From: Mansonella perstans | Taxonomy: Eukaryota; Nematoda; Chromadorea; Rhabditida; Onchocercidae | Direction: 5' to 3' | Length of the DNA: 64,000 bases | Assembly: GCA_037074765.1 (NCBI GenBank) | Contig: JBAMDO010000110.1 | Span: 116,189 to 180,188, forward strand | In this document: piece after piece, positions 25,076-38,473 of the stretch | Layout of the letters: every line of letters starts with the position of its first letter | Position numbering within the stretch: the stretch's first letter is position 1 | Program-made: the position numbers and the translations under genes | Notes under the pieces: generated by a model | What the model saw: only the letters and a program-made list of their open reading frames with translations | Database searches by the model: none | Told to the model about the DNA's origin: nothing

Positions 25076-27573
25076 GAAAATGCTAAAACAATTTACAATT
25101 AGGGATGATAATGGAATGATGTGAATTAAAAAAAAAAAGCAGTCAATTTTCCAAGATGTCCTTTTTTTTTTCCAAAATTTTCCAAGATGGATTAAAAAAT
25201 TCCATTACTTGCCTAAATTAGATTAGGACTAAATTTTTTTTTTATAAATTAAATTTTATGACCTTAAAATTAAGTTAATAGAGTATGAAAATCAATAGCT
25301 TTTTAAAGGCATGTATACATACCATTTAGGCTTTATTTCTCGATGATGACAATTTTGTCCTTTTAACAATTTTTTCAAATGATATATGTGTATATTCCGC
25401 GTTGTCCATATATATATATATATACAAAAATGTATGTACACACTGATTATTCGATATATTTAATTTTTATTTTCTAGGCCAAAAAAATAAATCCCTAATG
25501 AAAGAAATGGCCTAGTCATAAGCATTTATTTCGCTCTTTTTTTTTTTTTTTTCTTCGTCCGAATATTTTAATTCATTCATACTTGTCTTCAATATTATCA
25601 TTATTACTGTTTGTTCTTTTTACCTAACCCATTCTTCTTTCCTGTGTTTCATTGATAAGCAAACAATTCCAATTGTTAAAATTAATCTATATTGCAATTT
25701 TTTCAATTTAAAAATTAAAATATATTTAATCAAATTTTTTAATTGATTTGATGGAAAGAAAAAAATGTTACAACTGGCATAAAAGTTATCAATCAATTAT
25801 CACACTATTAATTGATCATCATGATTTCTAATGAGCTCTAGTTTTTTTTTAGTTTTTCTTTTTAAGTAATTATAATTTTCGTGTTTTTTACAATCTTTTA
25901 ATTGAATTCATAATGAATTTAATAAAGTTGAAGGAAAATGAATTTTGTTTTTTACTAGTATAATTTTATTTTTAAAGAAGTACAATTCTTCCTTTTCTTG
26001 TCAAATAAACTGATTTAATGTTAGCATTGCATTTGCAATTCGAAAAAATTAAAAATTTGCAAATGAATAGAAAAGGAATTAAAAAATGAGTTTTTTCCAA
26101 TTAATTAGATTTATTTCGATTTTTTTTTTCAATAATATGCTAAGCAATACAATGTATATGATATTGCCAAAATCAAACAATTTGTTTTCCGGAGTTTCAA
26201 ATTTGTTGTATATTTTGTTAATTTAATAAAACAATACAATAGTATTTCAATTTGCTAATAGTAAAGTTTATTAAAAACAAAAGCTAGAAACTTGCTAAAA
26301 TTTTTTAGATCATAAATGGAAGGATACTGTAATTTCATATTTTTGATTCATTAATTGTATGCATGACACATTCTCACTAATGTACAAACAAATAACTAAA
26401 ATTTCTTTCAGTCTAAATTATGTTTTTTTAATGACACTAACAAATCAATGTTCAGATTAAAAAGCTTTGCGAGAAATTTTTTGAAAGGAATTATTAAAAA
26501 TTTTAAAAAAAACATCAAATTTAAATTTCCATTTGAAAATTTTTCGCATCATTAATAATTTCAATTACCACATTTAATTTATATTTGTTTATTTGAATTT
26601 ATTAAACTTCTTTATTTCCATATTTTCTTTTTTCACTTTTCTTTTCTCTTTCTCCTTTATACGACAAAAATTGTATGCTTCCAGCTTCTTACAGTATTTT
26701 CGGTATTTCTTTGCTTCTTTCTTCGATACATTCGATTAAGTATTTTATTGTGTTTTTAGATACAGGATTTCTTTTAATTTGCTCTATAATCCGAATCGGT
26801 TGTTCCTTTTTATCTTACAGCTTTCTCGATAAATGTCTTTTTTTTTTTCTTATCCTTTTAGAGAATATTTAATTGAAGATATTGTATGCTTAGCTTAAAT
26901 AAAAGCATTACGATGCTAATATGTCATTCATTTTCTTCAAGTACTGTATTATTGTAATTACTGTAATTATTTATTTCATTTCCTATGATGTAATAGTCAT
27001 TGCATGTATTTCTTTTATTTTTGGCTTAAAAAAAGAAAGAAAAATATATAACAATAAATGATAATATGGGATCAAAAAAAGAGTGAAAAGAAATGACAAA
27101 ATAAAATAAATTAAATTAAATTTATGAGAGTGAAAAAAAAAAAGTATAAATGAATGAATGAATGAATTAATGGAAGAATGCTAATGCACCTTTTTTTTTT
27201 TCAATTCAATTCAATTCCTTCCAATTCCATTTATTTTTCCAATATTTAGTAATTAGTTGAATTTATTGTTTTTCTTTTCTCTCTCAGTTCTTTCTCATTT
27301 TTTTTTTTTTTTTTTTACAAACATATAAATTGAATTTGCAATTCAACTAACTACTTCTTCAATCATCTTACTCAATTTACTTCTTTTCCAGTCTACTTCA
27401 TTTGGGTAACAATACAACAATATTACTTACTAACTAACTTTAGCTAGCTAACTAGCTAGCTAGCAAGATTCCTCCTAGTCTAATTATCGATCGAAATGTG
27501 TTAGAGAAATGAAACTAAAGCTTTAGCTCACTCATTTCTTTACATACATACTTTTTATATTATCTAAGCATAA

Positions 27574-27655
27574 ACAGACAGACACACACACACACATACA
27601 CACATACACACACACACACACACACATACACACACATACATAAATACATACACAA
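27574..27655. repeat. CA microsatellite
   Basis: An imperfect CACACATACACACA tract. Confidence 0.9.
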
Positions 27656-27751
27656 TCATTAATCTATATATTACTACAGGAATGGACGGATATATGTATC
27701 TATGTGCGTGTATTGCTTATCCATCTTGGCTGTTTTATCAGTTTTTCATAG

Positions 27752-27772
27752 CCCTCCCCCGCTCCCCCGCCC
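27752..27772 (-). other. Canonical G-quadruplex motif
   Basis: The minus strand reads G3-C-G5-AGC-G5-A-G3, with loops of 1, 3 and 1 base. It stands out sharply in AT-rich surroundings, about 1.9 kb upstream of the first ccb-1 exon. Confidence 0.85.
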
Positions 27773-28239
27773 TCTATTAATGCCTCATCTTATCCTCATT
27801 CATTTTGTTTTTTATCAACAATTAAATGCTATCACATCAAAAATTTTACTGATATATTAAAAAAGAAAACTTATTTCATTTCATTTTTTGCTTTTTTTTC
27901 ATAAATTAATAAAATTGCTTTTAGATATTTGTTATGTTTTCAACGTGAAAATATATGTTTGATACGTTTGACGTGTAAAAATTGTTAACGTATGTAGTCT
28001 CAATAGAGCATTTCACGAGAAAAATAAATTATGTAAATATTATTCAAAATGGAAAATTTATTTCTTAGTATAATGCTACTATAAGTTAATGAAATTTACA
28101 TCAGATTAACTTAGGTAAAAATTAATTTAATCAAATGATTACTTGTTGAAAGAATAGTATTATTTTGTTATTTGAAAATTTGCAAAACTTTTTGATTAGC
28201 ATTTTAACAATGAATTTTGATAATATCAATGAAATAATC

Positions 28240-28800
28240 TTTTTATTAAGTTTTTTTTTTTTTTTTCTGTGAAATTCTTTATTAAATAACATTAATTTTT
28301 TAGCATGATAAATTTTATCTCGTCAATGATATGTAAAAATATCTTACTTTTTCCACGTGAAATTTTCTTTTATTTAATAATAACATGATTTACAAAAAAT
28401 ATCGCAAGTTTTTTGCCTATATCCAATTATTAATGCAACACTCAAAAATATTGCGCTTTTTTACGTGAAATAATTCCTTAATCAACCAATAATCTGTACA
28501 AATATCTCATTTTTTACGTGAAATTTTTCATAAATTAATAGCGCAACTTGCAAAGAAATTTATTGTGTGAAGTTTCTTATTCAACCAATAACGTTTAGAA
28601 CTTTTTTTTACGTAAGAATTTTTATACTGTAAGATTTTTTACAGTGACATTTTTTACCGTAAGATTTTTTACTGTAAGGTTTTTTTTGCCTAAATTTTTT
28701 TAATGCAATGATATAAATTGCAAAATTATCGCGCATTTTGCCAGAAATTTTTTATCCAGTCAATAATATGTGAAAATTTCTCATTTATTACTACTAAAAT
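28240..28800. repeat. Degenerate TTTTTACGTGAAA repeats
   Basis: Units of about 75-85 bp with TTTTTTACGTGAAATTTTT and CAATAATATG recur. Inside them is a shorter run of ACTGTAAGATTTTTT repeats (28,622-28,690). Confidence 0.6.
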
Positions 28801-29099
28801 ACATTGGTATAGACTAAATTGGAATAACATACGATAGTATTGAAATGGTTTGGAAGTAATTAAGAAAAATTGACGTTCAAATTTTCCGTTTTCCGGTTAT
28901 TTGTCATTAAAAAGAACTGAAAAATATTCGATAAAATTTAATCATTTTCTAAAATTGAGAAATAAAAGCCAGAAGTACAAAAAGCCTTGGACTGAGAAAT
29001 AATTATAAAATATATTTACTACCAATTATTTGGTCGTTTTTTTTTGTCTAATTTAAATTTAGCTTTTTATTATTTGATCAAAATTTGTCACCCTATTTT

Positions 29100-29200
29100 A
29101 GTTAGTAACAGTGGTAATAGTAGTAGTAGCAGTAGTTTTAATAGTAGTTATAGTAGTAGCAGTAGTATTAGTAGTAGTAGTAGTAGTGCAACGATATGAA
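29100..29200. repeat. AGT trinucleotide tract
   Basis: Imperfect AGTAGTAGTAGC repeats lie about 440 bp upstream of the first ccb-1 exon. Confidence 0.85.
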
Positions 29201-29639
29201 CAGTCATGTTTACAATAGTAAGAAGTGTCTCAGTTATTGCTAATTAATTCTGTGAAATCAAAAGAAATTTGCTTTAGGAAGCAACATTTCTACATAGGTA
29301 AGAAACGATTAATCCTGGGGGATTTTTTTTTTGCTTCGATCAATCTTAAAATATTTATTTTTCGCTGTCTTAATACTTTCATTTGTATTTGTTTTAAATT
29401 ACCAAAAGAAGAAAAAAGAAAGGAAGGCATAGATTTACTATTTCACTTATTTATCAGAATTTCACCAAAATAATTGTCATTTGATATTAATTAATTCATA
29501 ACATGCTATTTCAGATGAGTCATTTTAAATAAATGATTATGATTTCATAGTTGGCTGATTTGAAATTTCAACAATTTCACACTTTTCATATTTATTCCTT
29601 TTTCTTTTCTTCCATTTCTAACTTATTTCAATCAAATCG

Positions 29640-32600
29640 ATGACTTTTCATCGACAGGTTTGTGTTATATCGTCTTATGAATTATTTATAAATTTATGAA
29701 GTAACATTGATAAAAAGTATGTACATATATACATATACATGTATGTATATGAAAATTGAAGTTTTCAAATTTTTTAAATCATTTCAAAAGTTTTTAGTTC
29801 AGCACAATTTCGCAGCTAACTTTTACAAATAGCTCATCATAACATCATTCAAAATTATAATTGTTAAAAAGTAAAGCATACAGAAATTAAAATCAGAAAT
29901 TAGAATTAAAATTCAAATTTGTTTTTTCTTCTTTTCTAGTCTCATTCTTTTTATACTTAACATTTATTCATTCATCGGATGTTTTGTGAGTGAAGGGGAA
30001 AAACTTAGCGAGGTTGTTAATTTTTATTATTAAGAAGAGTTGGTAATTTTTATAATTTAGCATCGAGAGTAAATTTTGGAATTGAGTTGAAATAACTGTC
30101 AAATTTAATATTATTTCTTTTTAGTAACCATTTTTAGTAATTAATATTCTTTTAGAAAAATTAATATTGCTTATTTCTCTGTAAAATTTTCTTTAAACTT
30201 TTGTTAAATTTTATTTTTTGTTTTGAAAATTTCGAAGAAAAAGTTTTAAACGAATTTATATCTTTGTATAAAATCAAAAACTTAGAATATAAATCATTTA
30301 ATGCCATACAATTTTTTTAAGGGTAGTACCGATTCGGATTTTAGCCGTCGAGAAAGTGAATTAGATTTAGATGAAAGGAATCGGGAAATTTTACGTCGTG
30401 ATGCGGAACGTTCCGCAGCACTGCAACTTGAGCGGGCTAAAGTATGAATATTTTTTCAGTAGTGCTATTATTACTAAAATTACAAAATTTTTTTCAGCAA
30501 ATTTAATTAATAACAAAATTTGTATTTCATTTCATTTCTAAAATAAGCTTTTTAATTGATCGTACAATTAAGTGAGAATTGCATCTTTATTTAATTAATA
30601 ATGAATGCATATTTTCGGTTTTTTGATTTGTTAATTCATTCGTTGTGACCTAATTTGAATGACGAATACTTAATAGTAATAGTGATAGTATAACAGGTAG
30701 TTGTAGAGTTGTGCAACATCGAGGAGTGTTCTTTCGCAAATAGTAATGAATACTTCAATTTGCTTCAATCGGTTGATTTGATTTTCTTATGTTCTTCCGC
30801 AATATCTATTGCCTATAATCTCAATGTTAGCATAGAAATAAGACGAACAAAATACCAGTTATTCAGAGTTCTTTAATCATTACATTAAAGTAAGAAGTAT
30901 GAGCAAGCAAATTTTATTTAATTTATTTCAAACAATCAAATAAGTAAACAATTAAAATATTTGAAATAAATAATTGACAAAAACTAAGTTATAAATAAAA
31001 GAATTAATTTTTCTCCTTCAGAATTGTTTTTTTTTTTTGCTAAATTTTTACATTTAAAATTTTTTTAATTTCAGTATAAACCGGTAGCTTTTGCTGTATG
31101 TACAAATGTGGAATTTGATGGAACATTGGATGATGATTCACCTGTACATGGTTGTGCTGTATCATTTAAAGTTAAAGATTTTTTACATATTAAAGAGGTA
31201 AGAGGATTTCTTTTTTCTAAATTTCATCGAAACTGGAAAAATTAATTTCAGTGTTTTATCATTTAGTGCAATGAAAATTCGAAAATTAAATCGGATTAAT
31301 TTAATTCAAACAAATTAAAATTTAAATTTGCATTTACTCTGAACACTCTATTTTGTTACTATTTTAAAGTATTTAATTTATTTATTTAACACTTAAACTG
31401 TAAAAAAAGAAGAAAATTTGAAAAAAAGTTAAGAATATTGTGAACTTTCTCATTTTAAAATTTAATTAAATTTGTTGAATTTTAAGAAATACAATAATGA
31501 ATGGTGGATAGGACGTTTGGTAAAAGAGGGACATGATCTTGGTTTTATTCCATCACCAGTGAAACTTGAAAATAATCGACAACAAAATATGAAAGGATTA
31601 AAATTGTACGTTGAAATGATCGCTTCAATTTGTAAATTTCGTATTTTGCAATGATACATCACAAAACTTATATATTAAGTAATGATATTGTATTGAAGAT
31701 TTTATTTTTAGGCTATCTGTGAATAAATCTTTCATTAAAAATTACTTCAAGTAAAAAGTTTCAATATTTTTTAGTCAAAAAATTTATTTTGCAATATAAT
31801 TAAGCTGAAATATGAACAAAAGGCGAAAATTGAAGTGATGCATTTTTCAAAAAATAAAAGCAATTGTCTCATTATCAGTAAAACGTTTGCTCCAAAGTTT
31901 TTTCCCTTTTTTTTTTTGGTTTCAATCCCCATAAGTAAGTGTTTCTTTTATTTTTACTTTTTTGTTAATTGAGGATGTGAAATCTTTCTTTTCTTTTTTT
32001 TTAATCAATAAAGCTTGACTAACTTCTGTTAAAATTTTTCATTACTCGTTTTTTTCAGTAAATCAGCAAGTATTACAAATTTGGCTAATTTAGACGATAT
32101 GATGCCGCGAAGTGGTTCACGTGGTTCAAGTCCTCCTACACCAGGTGCATAAATTGTTACATACGACGAAAATTTCGTTTTAATCACTTCATCAATGCAA
32201 ATATAATATTTACTGCATACTCTCACACATTTACTGCATACTCTTTAATTAACATTATGAATTACTGTAGTGTAAGAGTTAATCATGAATATTATGAATG
32301 ATTTGGAAGGCAACACTTTTACGCTGGAATATCACGGCGTATTTTTAGGAGGTGAATTGGAAGAGGAAGATAATAAGGAAGTACATGGTAAAAAAATCAG
32401 TGATTTAGTTTCTACGCCACCACCTCCAGCAAAAGAAAAAAGAAAATTGATGTTCAAAAAGGTAAGCTGTACTTTCAGAAGCCAAATTGAAATTTGAAAA
32501 TTAAAAATTTTTGAATTCAAAACTTTAATAAAACAGAACTTCCAACTTTTGTCTCTTCACTAATTTTTCTTTTTTTTTGCCAAGTGTATTTAAAATAGAA

Positions 32601-35600
32601 AATGAGAAATTTAAGCAATTTGATGCAACTTTTTTAAATTACTGGAATAAATTTGTTGCAGCAAGAAAGTTTGCCACCTTATGATGTGGTACCATCAATG
32701 CGACCTGTTGTCATTGTTGGACCATCATTAAAAGGTTATGAGGTTACGGATATGATGCAAAAAGCTGTTTTTGATTATCTCAAACATCGATTTGAGGGAA
32801 GGCCAGTTGAAATTGAAAATCATTTTTTTTTTTCATTTTTTTGTTAGGAAATTTTTTTTAAGACTAATGTTTTAAAGGTTTACTTTAAAAAAAAAAAATT
32901 GATAATTAAAAATGAAGATAGATAAGAAATAATGATCATAATATACTTAAATATATGCTGCTTTATTTCAGGATAATAATAACACGTGTTACCGCTGATA
33001 TATCATTAGCAAAACGAACATTGATGAATAATCCATCGAAACGGGCAACAGTGGAAAGAGCAAATTCAAGATCAAGCAACAATTTAGGTACTGATATTTT
33101 TAACAGGCAGCAATTTAGGTATTGATATTTTTAGTGTGATAATTTAGGTATGGCTATTTATTATTTTAGAATGACAATTAAGGCGTGAATATTTCTTTTA
33201 AAAATGGCAATTTAGATATAGCTAGCTATTTCAATTTAGGTATGAATTTTTTTTTTAAATGACAATTTAGTATGGCTATTTACTTTAGATGACAGTGTTA
33301 GACATAGATATTTTCCCTGAAAATAATTTAGGCATGCATTTTCTTTAGATGACATTTGAGTTACAGATATTTTCTTCTTAAACTGACAATTTCGGTATAC
33401 ACACATTTTCCCATTGACAAAAGATGACCTTTCGTGTTAACTGTCATTGCATCAATGACCTTTCGTTTTAACTGCTATTGCAATATGAATAATACAATTC
33501 ATGGTAATAAGTTGTTATTTCAGAAACTTTTAAAGAAATTTTTATTTGAAATTTTTTCACGATGCATGCGTAATGGAAATTAATTATTTTTAAGTTTTAC
33601 ATTACAGCTACATTCATTTTCTCTTTCTTTTTTTTCAGCTGAAATTCAAGCAGAAATAGAACGAATATTTGAACTAGCTCGATCAATGCAACTTGTCGTG
33701 CTCGATTGTGACACAATCAATCATCCATCACAGCTGGTTAAAACATCACTTGCACCAATTCATGTCTACATCAAGATTAGTTCTCCTAAAGTAAAGCTTT
33801 CTTTTCGAAATTTTTTTTCTGTTTTCGGAAAAAAATCAATTCGAAAATGAAAGTGCGAAAACTTTACAACGTTTTAAATCGATTGCTTTACCTGAAATAT
33901 AAAATGTAATACATGAAAGGTAAATAAACTGGTTGGATCACTTCATTGACCTCAAAGTTTCTTAGTTCGTTTTTTTCTTCCGGAAGAAATTAATTGAAAT
34001 GAAAGTGTAAAAATTAAAGCAGATCATTTTATCTGAAATGTAAAATGTGGATGGGGAGATAAATAATACATGGAAGACTTTTATTAAACTTTTGTAACTA
34101 TGACAGCATTCATATTTCGGAATTTAATTTCAGGTTCTTCAAAGGCTTATTAAATCAAGGAATAAATCACAAACGCGAAATATGAATGTACAAATGGTCG
34201 CAGCTGAAAAATTAGCTCAATGTCCAGTGGTAGGCTTTTGCAAAATGATTCAAAGAAAAGTTTAATTTTTTGTAAAATTTTTTCAACTGAATTTCTTTCA
34301 TCTTTTAATTTAAATAAATGATAGTTAATTCGTTGTTTGGAACAACATTTTTCTATTTTTTTTTTCAATTAATTTTTAGGAAATGTTTGATGTTTTGTTG
34401 GATGAGAATCAATTGGAAGATGCATGTGAACATTTAGCTGATTATTTGGAATCATACTGGAGAGCGACACATCCACCAGTGAAATCACCACCACGAATAA
34501 AGCGAAATCCCATGGAAAACCGCGGACCAGCAACGCTATTTACACCAGAACAAATAATGCAAGGTTAATTGAATATTTTTCTTTTTTAAATTTTTGAAAA
34601 ATTTTAATCGAATAAATTTAAAATTTTTGAAATTGTAAATTTATTTGGACAAAATTGAAACATAATAAAGATTACATAGTATAAATTCAAAAAAAGAAAA
34701 AAAATCGAGAAATCTTATATATTTTTACGCAAAATTTAAAAATACTTAATTTCAATATGTATTATAATTAACTTGGAAATGAATAAAATGTAATGAAATT
34801 GCTAATTGCAATTTAGGAGTGGGATCGTTAACAATGTCACAAGTGGTTTGTCCACTAGATGTGAACATTCCACCATTAATGCGACAACGGAGTGCACAGC
34901 AACAAAATCCAGTGGTAAAATTTTCATACTTTCACTTCCAACGCTATCCTGTATATGAATTGTATTTATAGGTAGTGTTGGTAATGTCTGATGTTAGCGG
35001 TGTTGTATTCATATAGATAGTGTTGTATTCATATTAGTATTGTTGGATATAAGTAGTTTTCAATTTATCTAAGTAGCATAGAAATGATGGAAATGAAATA
35101 AAAACTTTGTTCCATTAAAGGTATAAATAATAATTTAATTGCCAGAGAAAAATATTTCATCATTAAATATTTCATTATTAAATTTTTTGAACTATTGAAT
35201 TAGCTCTGTTTAATTCGTTTTTTTTTGTCATAAATCCTTAGCATACTTTTTTCGTAGTAAACTTATTCAATAAAATCTTATCATTCACTCCAAATTTATA
35301 CTTATCATTTACATACACTTATCGATGTTTGTTTATTTATCTATTATTATTCATATATATTTATTCATTGACTATACTCATCATTTATCTCTAATTGTCT
35401 TCTATCTGTACTTATCATTTATCCACAATTATTATTTATCTGTATTTATCACTTCCTATACTTATCTTCTATCTCTGCTTATCATTTAACTAATATTTAT
35501 CATTTATCTATGCTTAACTTTTGTCTCAATTTTTTCATTTATCTGTATTCTCTGTTTACTATCTATACTTGTCATTTCTTTATTTTTATCATTTATCTGG

Positions 35601-36129
35601 ACTCACCTGATATCCATACTTATCATTTATCTGGACTTACTTGATTTCCATACTTATTATTTATCTATATACCTATCATTTTTATTTAATTCCATTATTG
35701 CACCCTTCGTTGTCAAGATACTACTCACTCAAATTTAACATCGAATTATTCAAAAATTAAAGATTTAATTAATTTGTCTTACAAAAAAAAATATTGACTT
35801 ATTTAGTTTTTTTAGCAATCACCAAAATTAAATTACTAACCACACTTGTATTGCTGCATAGTACAAAGATGATGAAAGTAATCTTTCTATCTCTCTCCTA
35901 TATTTTTTCATAAAAAATTTATTTTCAGTTACTATGTGATGAGCGATTAATGCACAGTTCCAGTTTTTCCAAAGAACCATTGCAACCATCTGTTCCAATG
36001 CAACAAAATATACCCCAAAGACCGATGAAGCAACAACAGCAGGAAGATTTGCAAGGTTTTGATGAATACGATGAAGAAGATTTCAATCGTGACAATAATT
36101 ATGAATATCATAGTAATTATCATTACTAA
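29640..36129 (+). CDS. ccb-1: Voltage-gated calcium channel beta subunit (CACNB)
   Basis: This is the cytoplasmic auxiliary subunit that binds the alpha1 interaction domain and controls surface level and gating of the channel. Exons: 29640-29657, 30322-30441, 31075-31197, 31487-31605, 32059-32144, 32349-32461, 32662-32801, 32972-33087, 33639-33790, 34134-34229, 34380-34563, 34817-34914, 35929-36129; about 521 residues. The six-codon first exon (MTFHRQ) continues into [12 protein letters not shown], matching the family FVRQGSADS stretch. The SH3 module contains [15 protein letters not shown] and [20 protein letters not shown]. The variable HOOK region follows. The guanylate-kinase-like domain begins [20 protein letters not shown], continues through [13 protein letters not shown] and [17 protein letters not shown], and ends [20 protein letters not shown]. 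The C-terminal tail is short, Gln/Asp-rich, ending at TAA 36127. An in-frame TAA just upstream of the first exon, with no AG in between, supports ATG 29640 for this isoform; other first exons could exist. The intron after 32801 has a GC donor. Confidence 0.95.
33075..33400. repeat. Tandem copies of the ccb-1 exon 8 donor junction
   Basis: The exon ends CAATTTAG and the intron begins GTACTGATATTTTT. The whole junction recurs downstream as CAATTTAGGTATTGATATTT, AATTTAGGTATGGCTATTT, CAATTTAGGTATGAATTT and further decayed forms, about every 30-40 bp. Confidence 0.8.
33420..33481. repeat. Direct repeat ATGACCTTTCG...TTAACTG
   Basis: GATGACCTTTCGTGTTAACT and AATGACCTTTCGTTTTAACT, each followed by TGCCATTGC-like sequence, form two copies in the same ccb-1 intron. 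Confidence 0.7.
35270..35690. repeat. Degenerate 16-20-bp minisatellite in the last ccb-1 intron
   Basis: Units like TATCATTTATCTATACTT recur about twenty times with variation between 35,270 and 35,690. Confidence 0.8.
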
Positions 36130-36773
36130 ATTTAATTTGTTTCTCTCAAATACTGCTGTTGCTACTACTGATACTATTACCAATACTACAGATTTAACTT
36201 ATAGATGATAAACTGAAACGTAATGATAGTAATTAAATTACTATGCACATGAAATCCCTTGTAGAAACTTTTAATGTAATTAATTTATTGCTTGCAGAAA
36301 CTTTTTAATGTAATTAATTAATTTATTTCTAGACGTTTAATTACTTTTTATTTTTCCTTTTAAATTTCTATTCAATTACTGTAGCAATTATAAAATAGTT
36401 ACAATAATTAATTGACAGATTATTAATATTTCAAAAAAATTAAATTACACAGTATTTGCAAAAAACAAATTGCTCTCTTTGATTTTCAGGCTAAAAAATT
36501 TTATTTTTTAGATTTTATTTTTTTAGAAATTTTATTTTTTAGAATAGATTTTAAAAGATTTTTAAAATTGTAGTTTTAACAATTTGTTTTTTTTTTATGA
36601 ATGAATGAATATTTCTTTCTTGGCTTTATTTATTTGTTCACATTAATGAATATTGGTTTGACTTAGTTTATTCGAATAATTTCTCTTGGCATAGTTTGTT
36701 ATTATTTTTAGATACATTTGTACTTTGTGCCTTTTAATCTTTTTTTCTTCATTGTTTTTCCAGAATAAAATAT

Positions 36774-36779
36774 TTTAAG
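36774..36779 (+). terminator. Possible polyadenylation signal of the calcium channel beta subunit
   Basis: AATAAA lies about 645 nt past the stop codon, preceded by a T-rich stretch. Closer variant signals cannot be excluded. Confidence 0.3.
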
Positions 36780-37162
36780 AAAATCGAAGAATTGTAACAA
36801 GAAAAAAACAGAGAAATAGAAACACTGGAAAATTCCAGAAAAATTCTGGAAAAAAATTCGAATAAAATTTTATTACAAAAAACTGAAATATTTTTAAGAT
36901 GTAAACATGCATAATTCAAAAATATTCGATTTTTTCAAAATAATTATTCCATTCAGTAAAAATTTTGCATTACAACTATTAAAATAACATTCAAATTCTT
37001 AATTACAAAACCTTTTTTGAAAATTAGATTTAAATTTTGGAATTTTCATTTACTGTGATAAAAAAGAAATTATGACTTTTTTTGTAATTTGATAAAATTA
37101 TTTGGAAATAAATTTGGAATATGAGATGAAAAAAATTTTTCAGAAATTTATGAACAGACAGA

Positions 37163-37325
37163 ATTTTATTAATAAACAATCAATAAATCAATAGCTGAAC
37201 AATAAATTTATTAATAACTAATCAAGAAATCACAGCTGATCAATAAAGTTATTGGCAATCAATTAATAAATCAACGGCCGATCAATAAATTTATTAATAA
37301 TCAATCAATAAATCAACAATTGGTT
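37163..37325. repeat. 41-bp minisatellite, four copies
   Basis: Units of the form ATTAATAATCAATCAATAAA followed by TCAACAGCTGATCAATAAATTT repeat four times with small changes. Confidence 0.8.
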
Positions 37326-38473
37326 ATGTATTCCTCGAAAATAATAATTGAATAATCATTACCTTTGAAATCTTAATCTTCTTGCAATTTCTCTTTTTTT
37401 TTAATCGTATTTTTAATTTTTTAAGTTTTTGTTTCTTATCACTTCTTTTTAAGCACCTGTTGTTTTTTAATCAAAGTTTCCTGTTGATTTTTGCATGTAT
37501 GATTCATCTAAGGTAAATGTCAAGTAAGGAATAGGAATAATTTTCGCTAACAGAGATTATTTTGCAAGTCAGACAACGTGTCTAAACTATACAATATAAA
37601 GTTTTCGATGATACCAAAATTTTGCATCTTTCTGGTTATCCGTTTACTTTTTTTTACTTTTAAGTTTTCTCTTGAGAGATTGGCGATTTTGAGACTTTTG
37701 GTTGTGATCCTGTGATCTTAGGTGATTCGATAACAATTCCATAAAAGTAAATTAGCTTTAATTATTGTTATCATAATATATTTCGAAGCATTTAGCGTAT
37801 TAGTAATAAATGTTTGAATTATCTTAGTTTAGAATTGTTATTTTTTTGCTTTCTTTAATTAAATAAAAAATTTCCAAAAATTATTTCTTTTTAATTAATT
37901 ACATGTATTACTATTTCATTCCATTGCCTTTTTTTTTCTGAAATGATTAAAAATTGAGATAATTTATTAGAATAGAATTTTGTTATTTGCACGTTGGCGA
38001 AATTTCTTTTATTTTAATAAAAATTTTTCAAAAATATTTCATGTTAAAACAGTAATAGAAATACTAAAAAGTATTACATACAAAGAAACAAATAAATTCA
38101 AATCAAAAAAAAAAACCATTTAGCAATGAAAGAGAAATTTTTAAACGAAAAGAATTGTTCAATTGGAAAATAAAAAATCTTTTAATCAATTCAATGATTT
38201 CATTTTCTTGCATAAAAAACTTTCTAATCAATTCAATTAATTGATTCTTTTGTATGAAAAATTTTTTAATATATTTTTTCCCTATCATTTATATGTGTTT
38301 TATCTTATCATTTACCTATGACTTAATTACTTATGGTAAAAAAATTTCTGATATAAAAGAAAACAACATAAAATGAGAACAAATATTTTTCTTTCATGAA
38401 AAGAAAAAGAAGAAGGAAATGATTTGCAGGAAAAAAAGATTTCTGGTAATTTTTCTCATTTAAATAAAACTGT

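Larger units (their letters stand above)
23242..29639. other. Repeat-rich intergenic region between the coiled-coil gene and ccb-1
   Basis: The two genes diverge here. No coding exon could be supported. It contains a degenerate minisatellite (24,060-24,510), TG/TATG and CA microsatellites, a G-quadruplex motif (27,752-27,772), ACGTGAAA-type repeats (28,240-28,800) and an AGT trinucleotide tract (29,100-29,200). Promoters and alternative first exons of ccb-1 would be expected here. Confidence 0.6.
36130..38473. other. Convergent intergenic region between ccb-1 and the LSD1-type gene
   Basis: It holds the 3' UTRs of both genes and a tandem repeat at 37,163-37,325. No coding sequence is supported. 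Confidence 0.65.

Noticed and set aside
29938..30012. Open segment after TTTTCTAG ending GAG|GTTGTT (…[12 protein letters not shown]), a possible ccb-1 exon
   Set aside because: It would insert a hydrophobic stretch between MTFHRQ and GSTDSDFS, which already match the family when joined directly. It could be part of another isoform, but nothing supports it.
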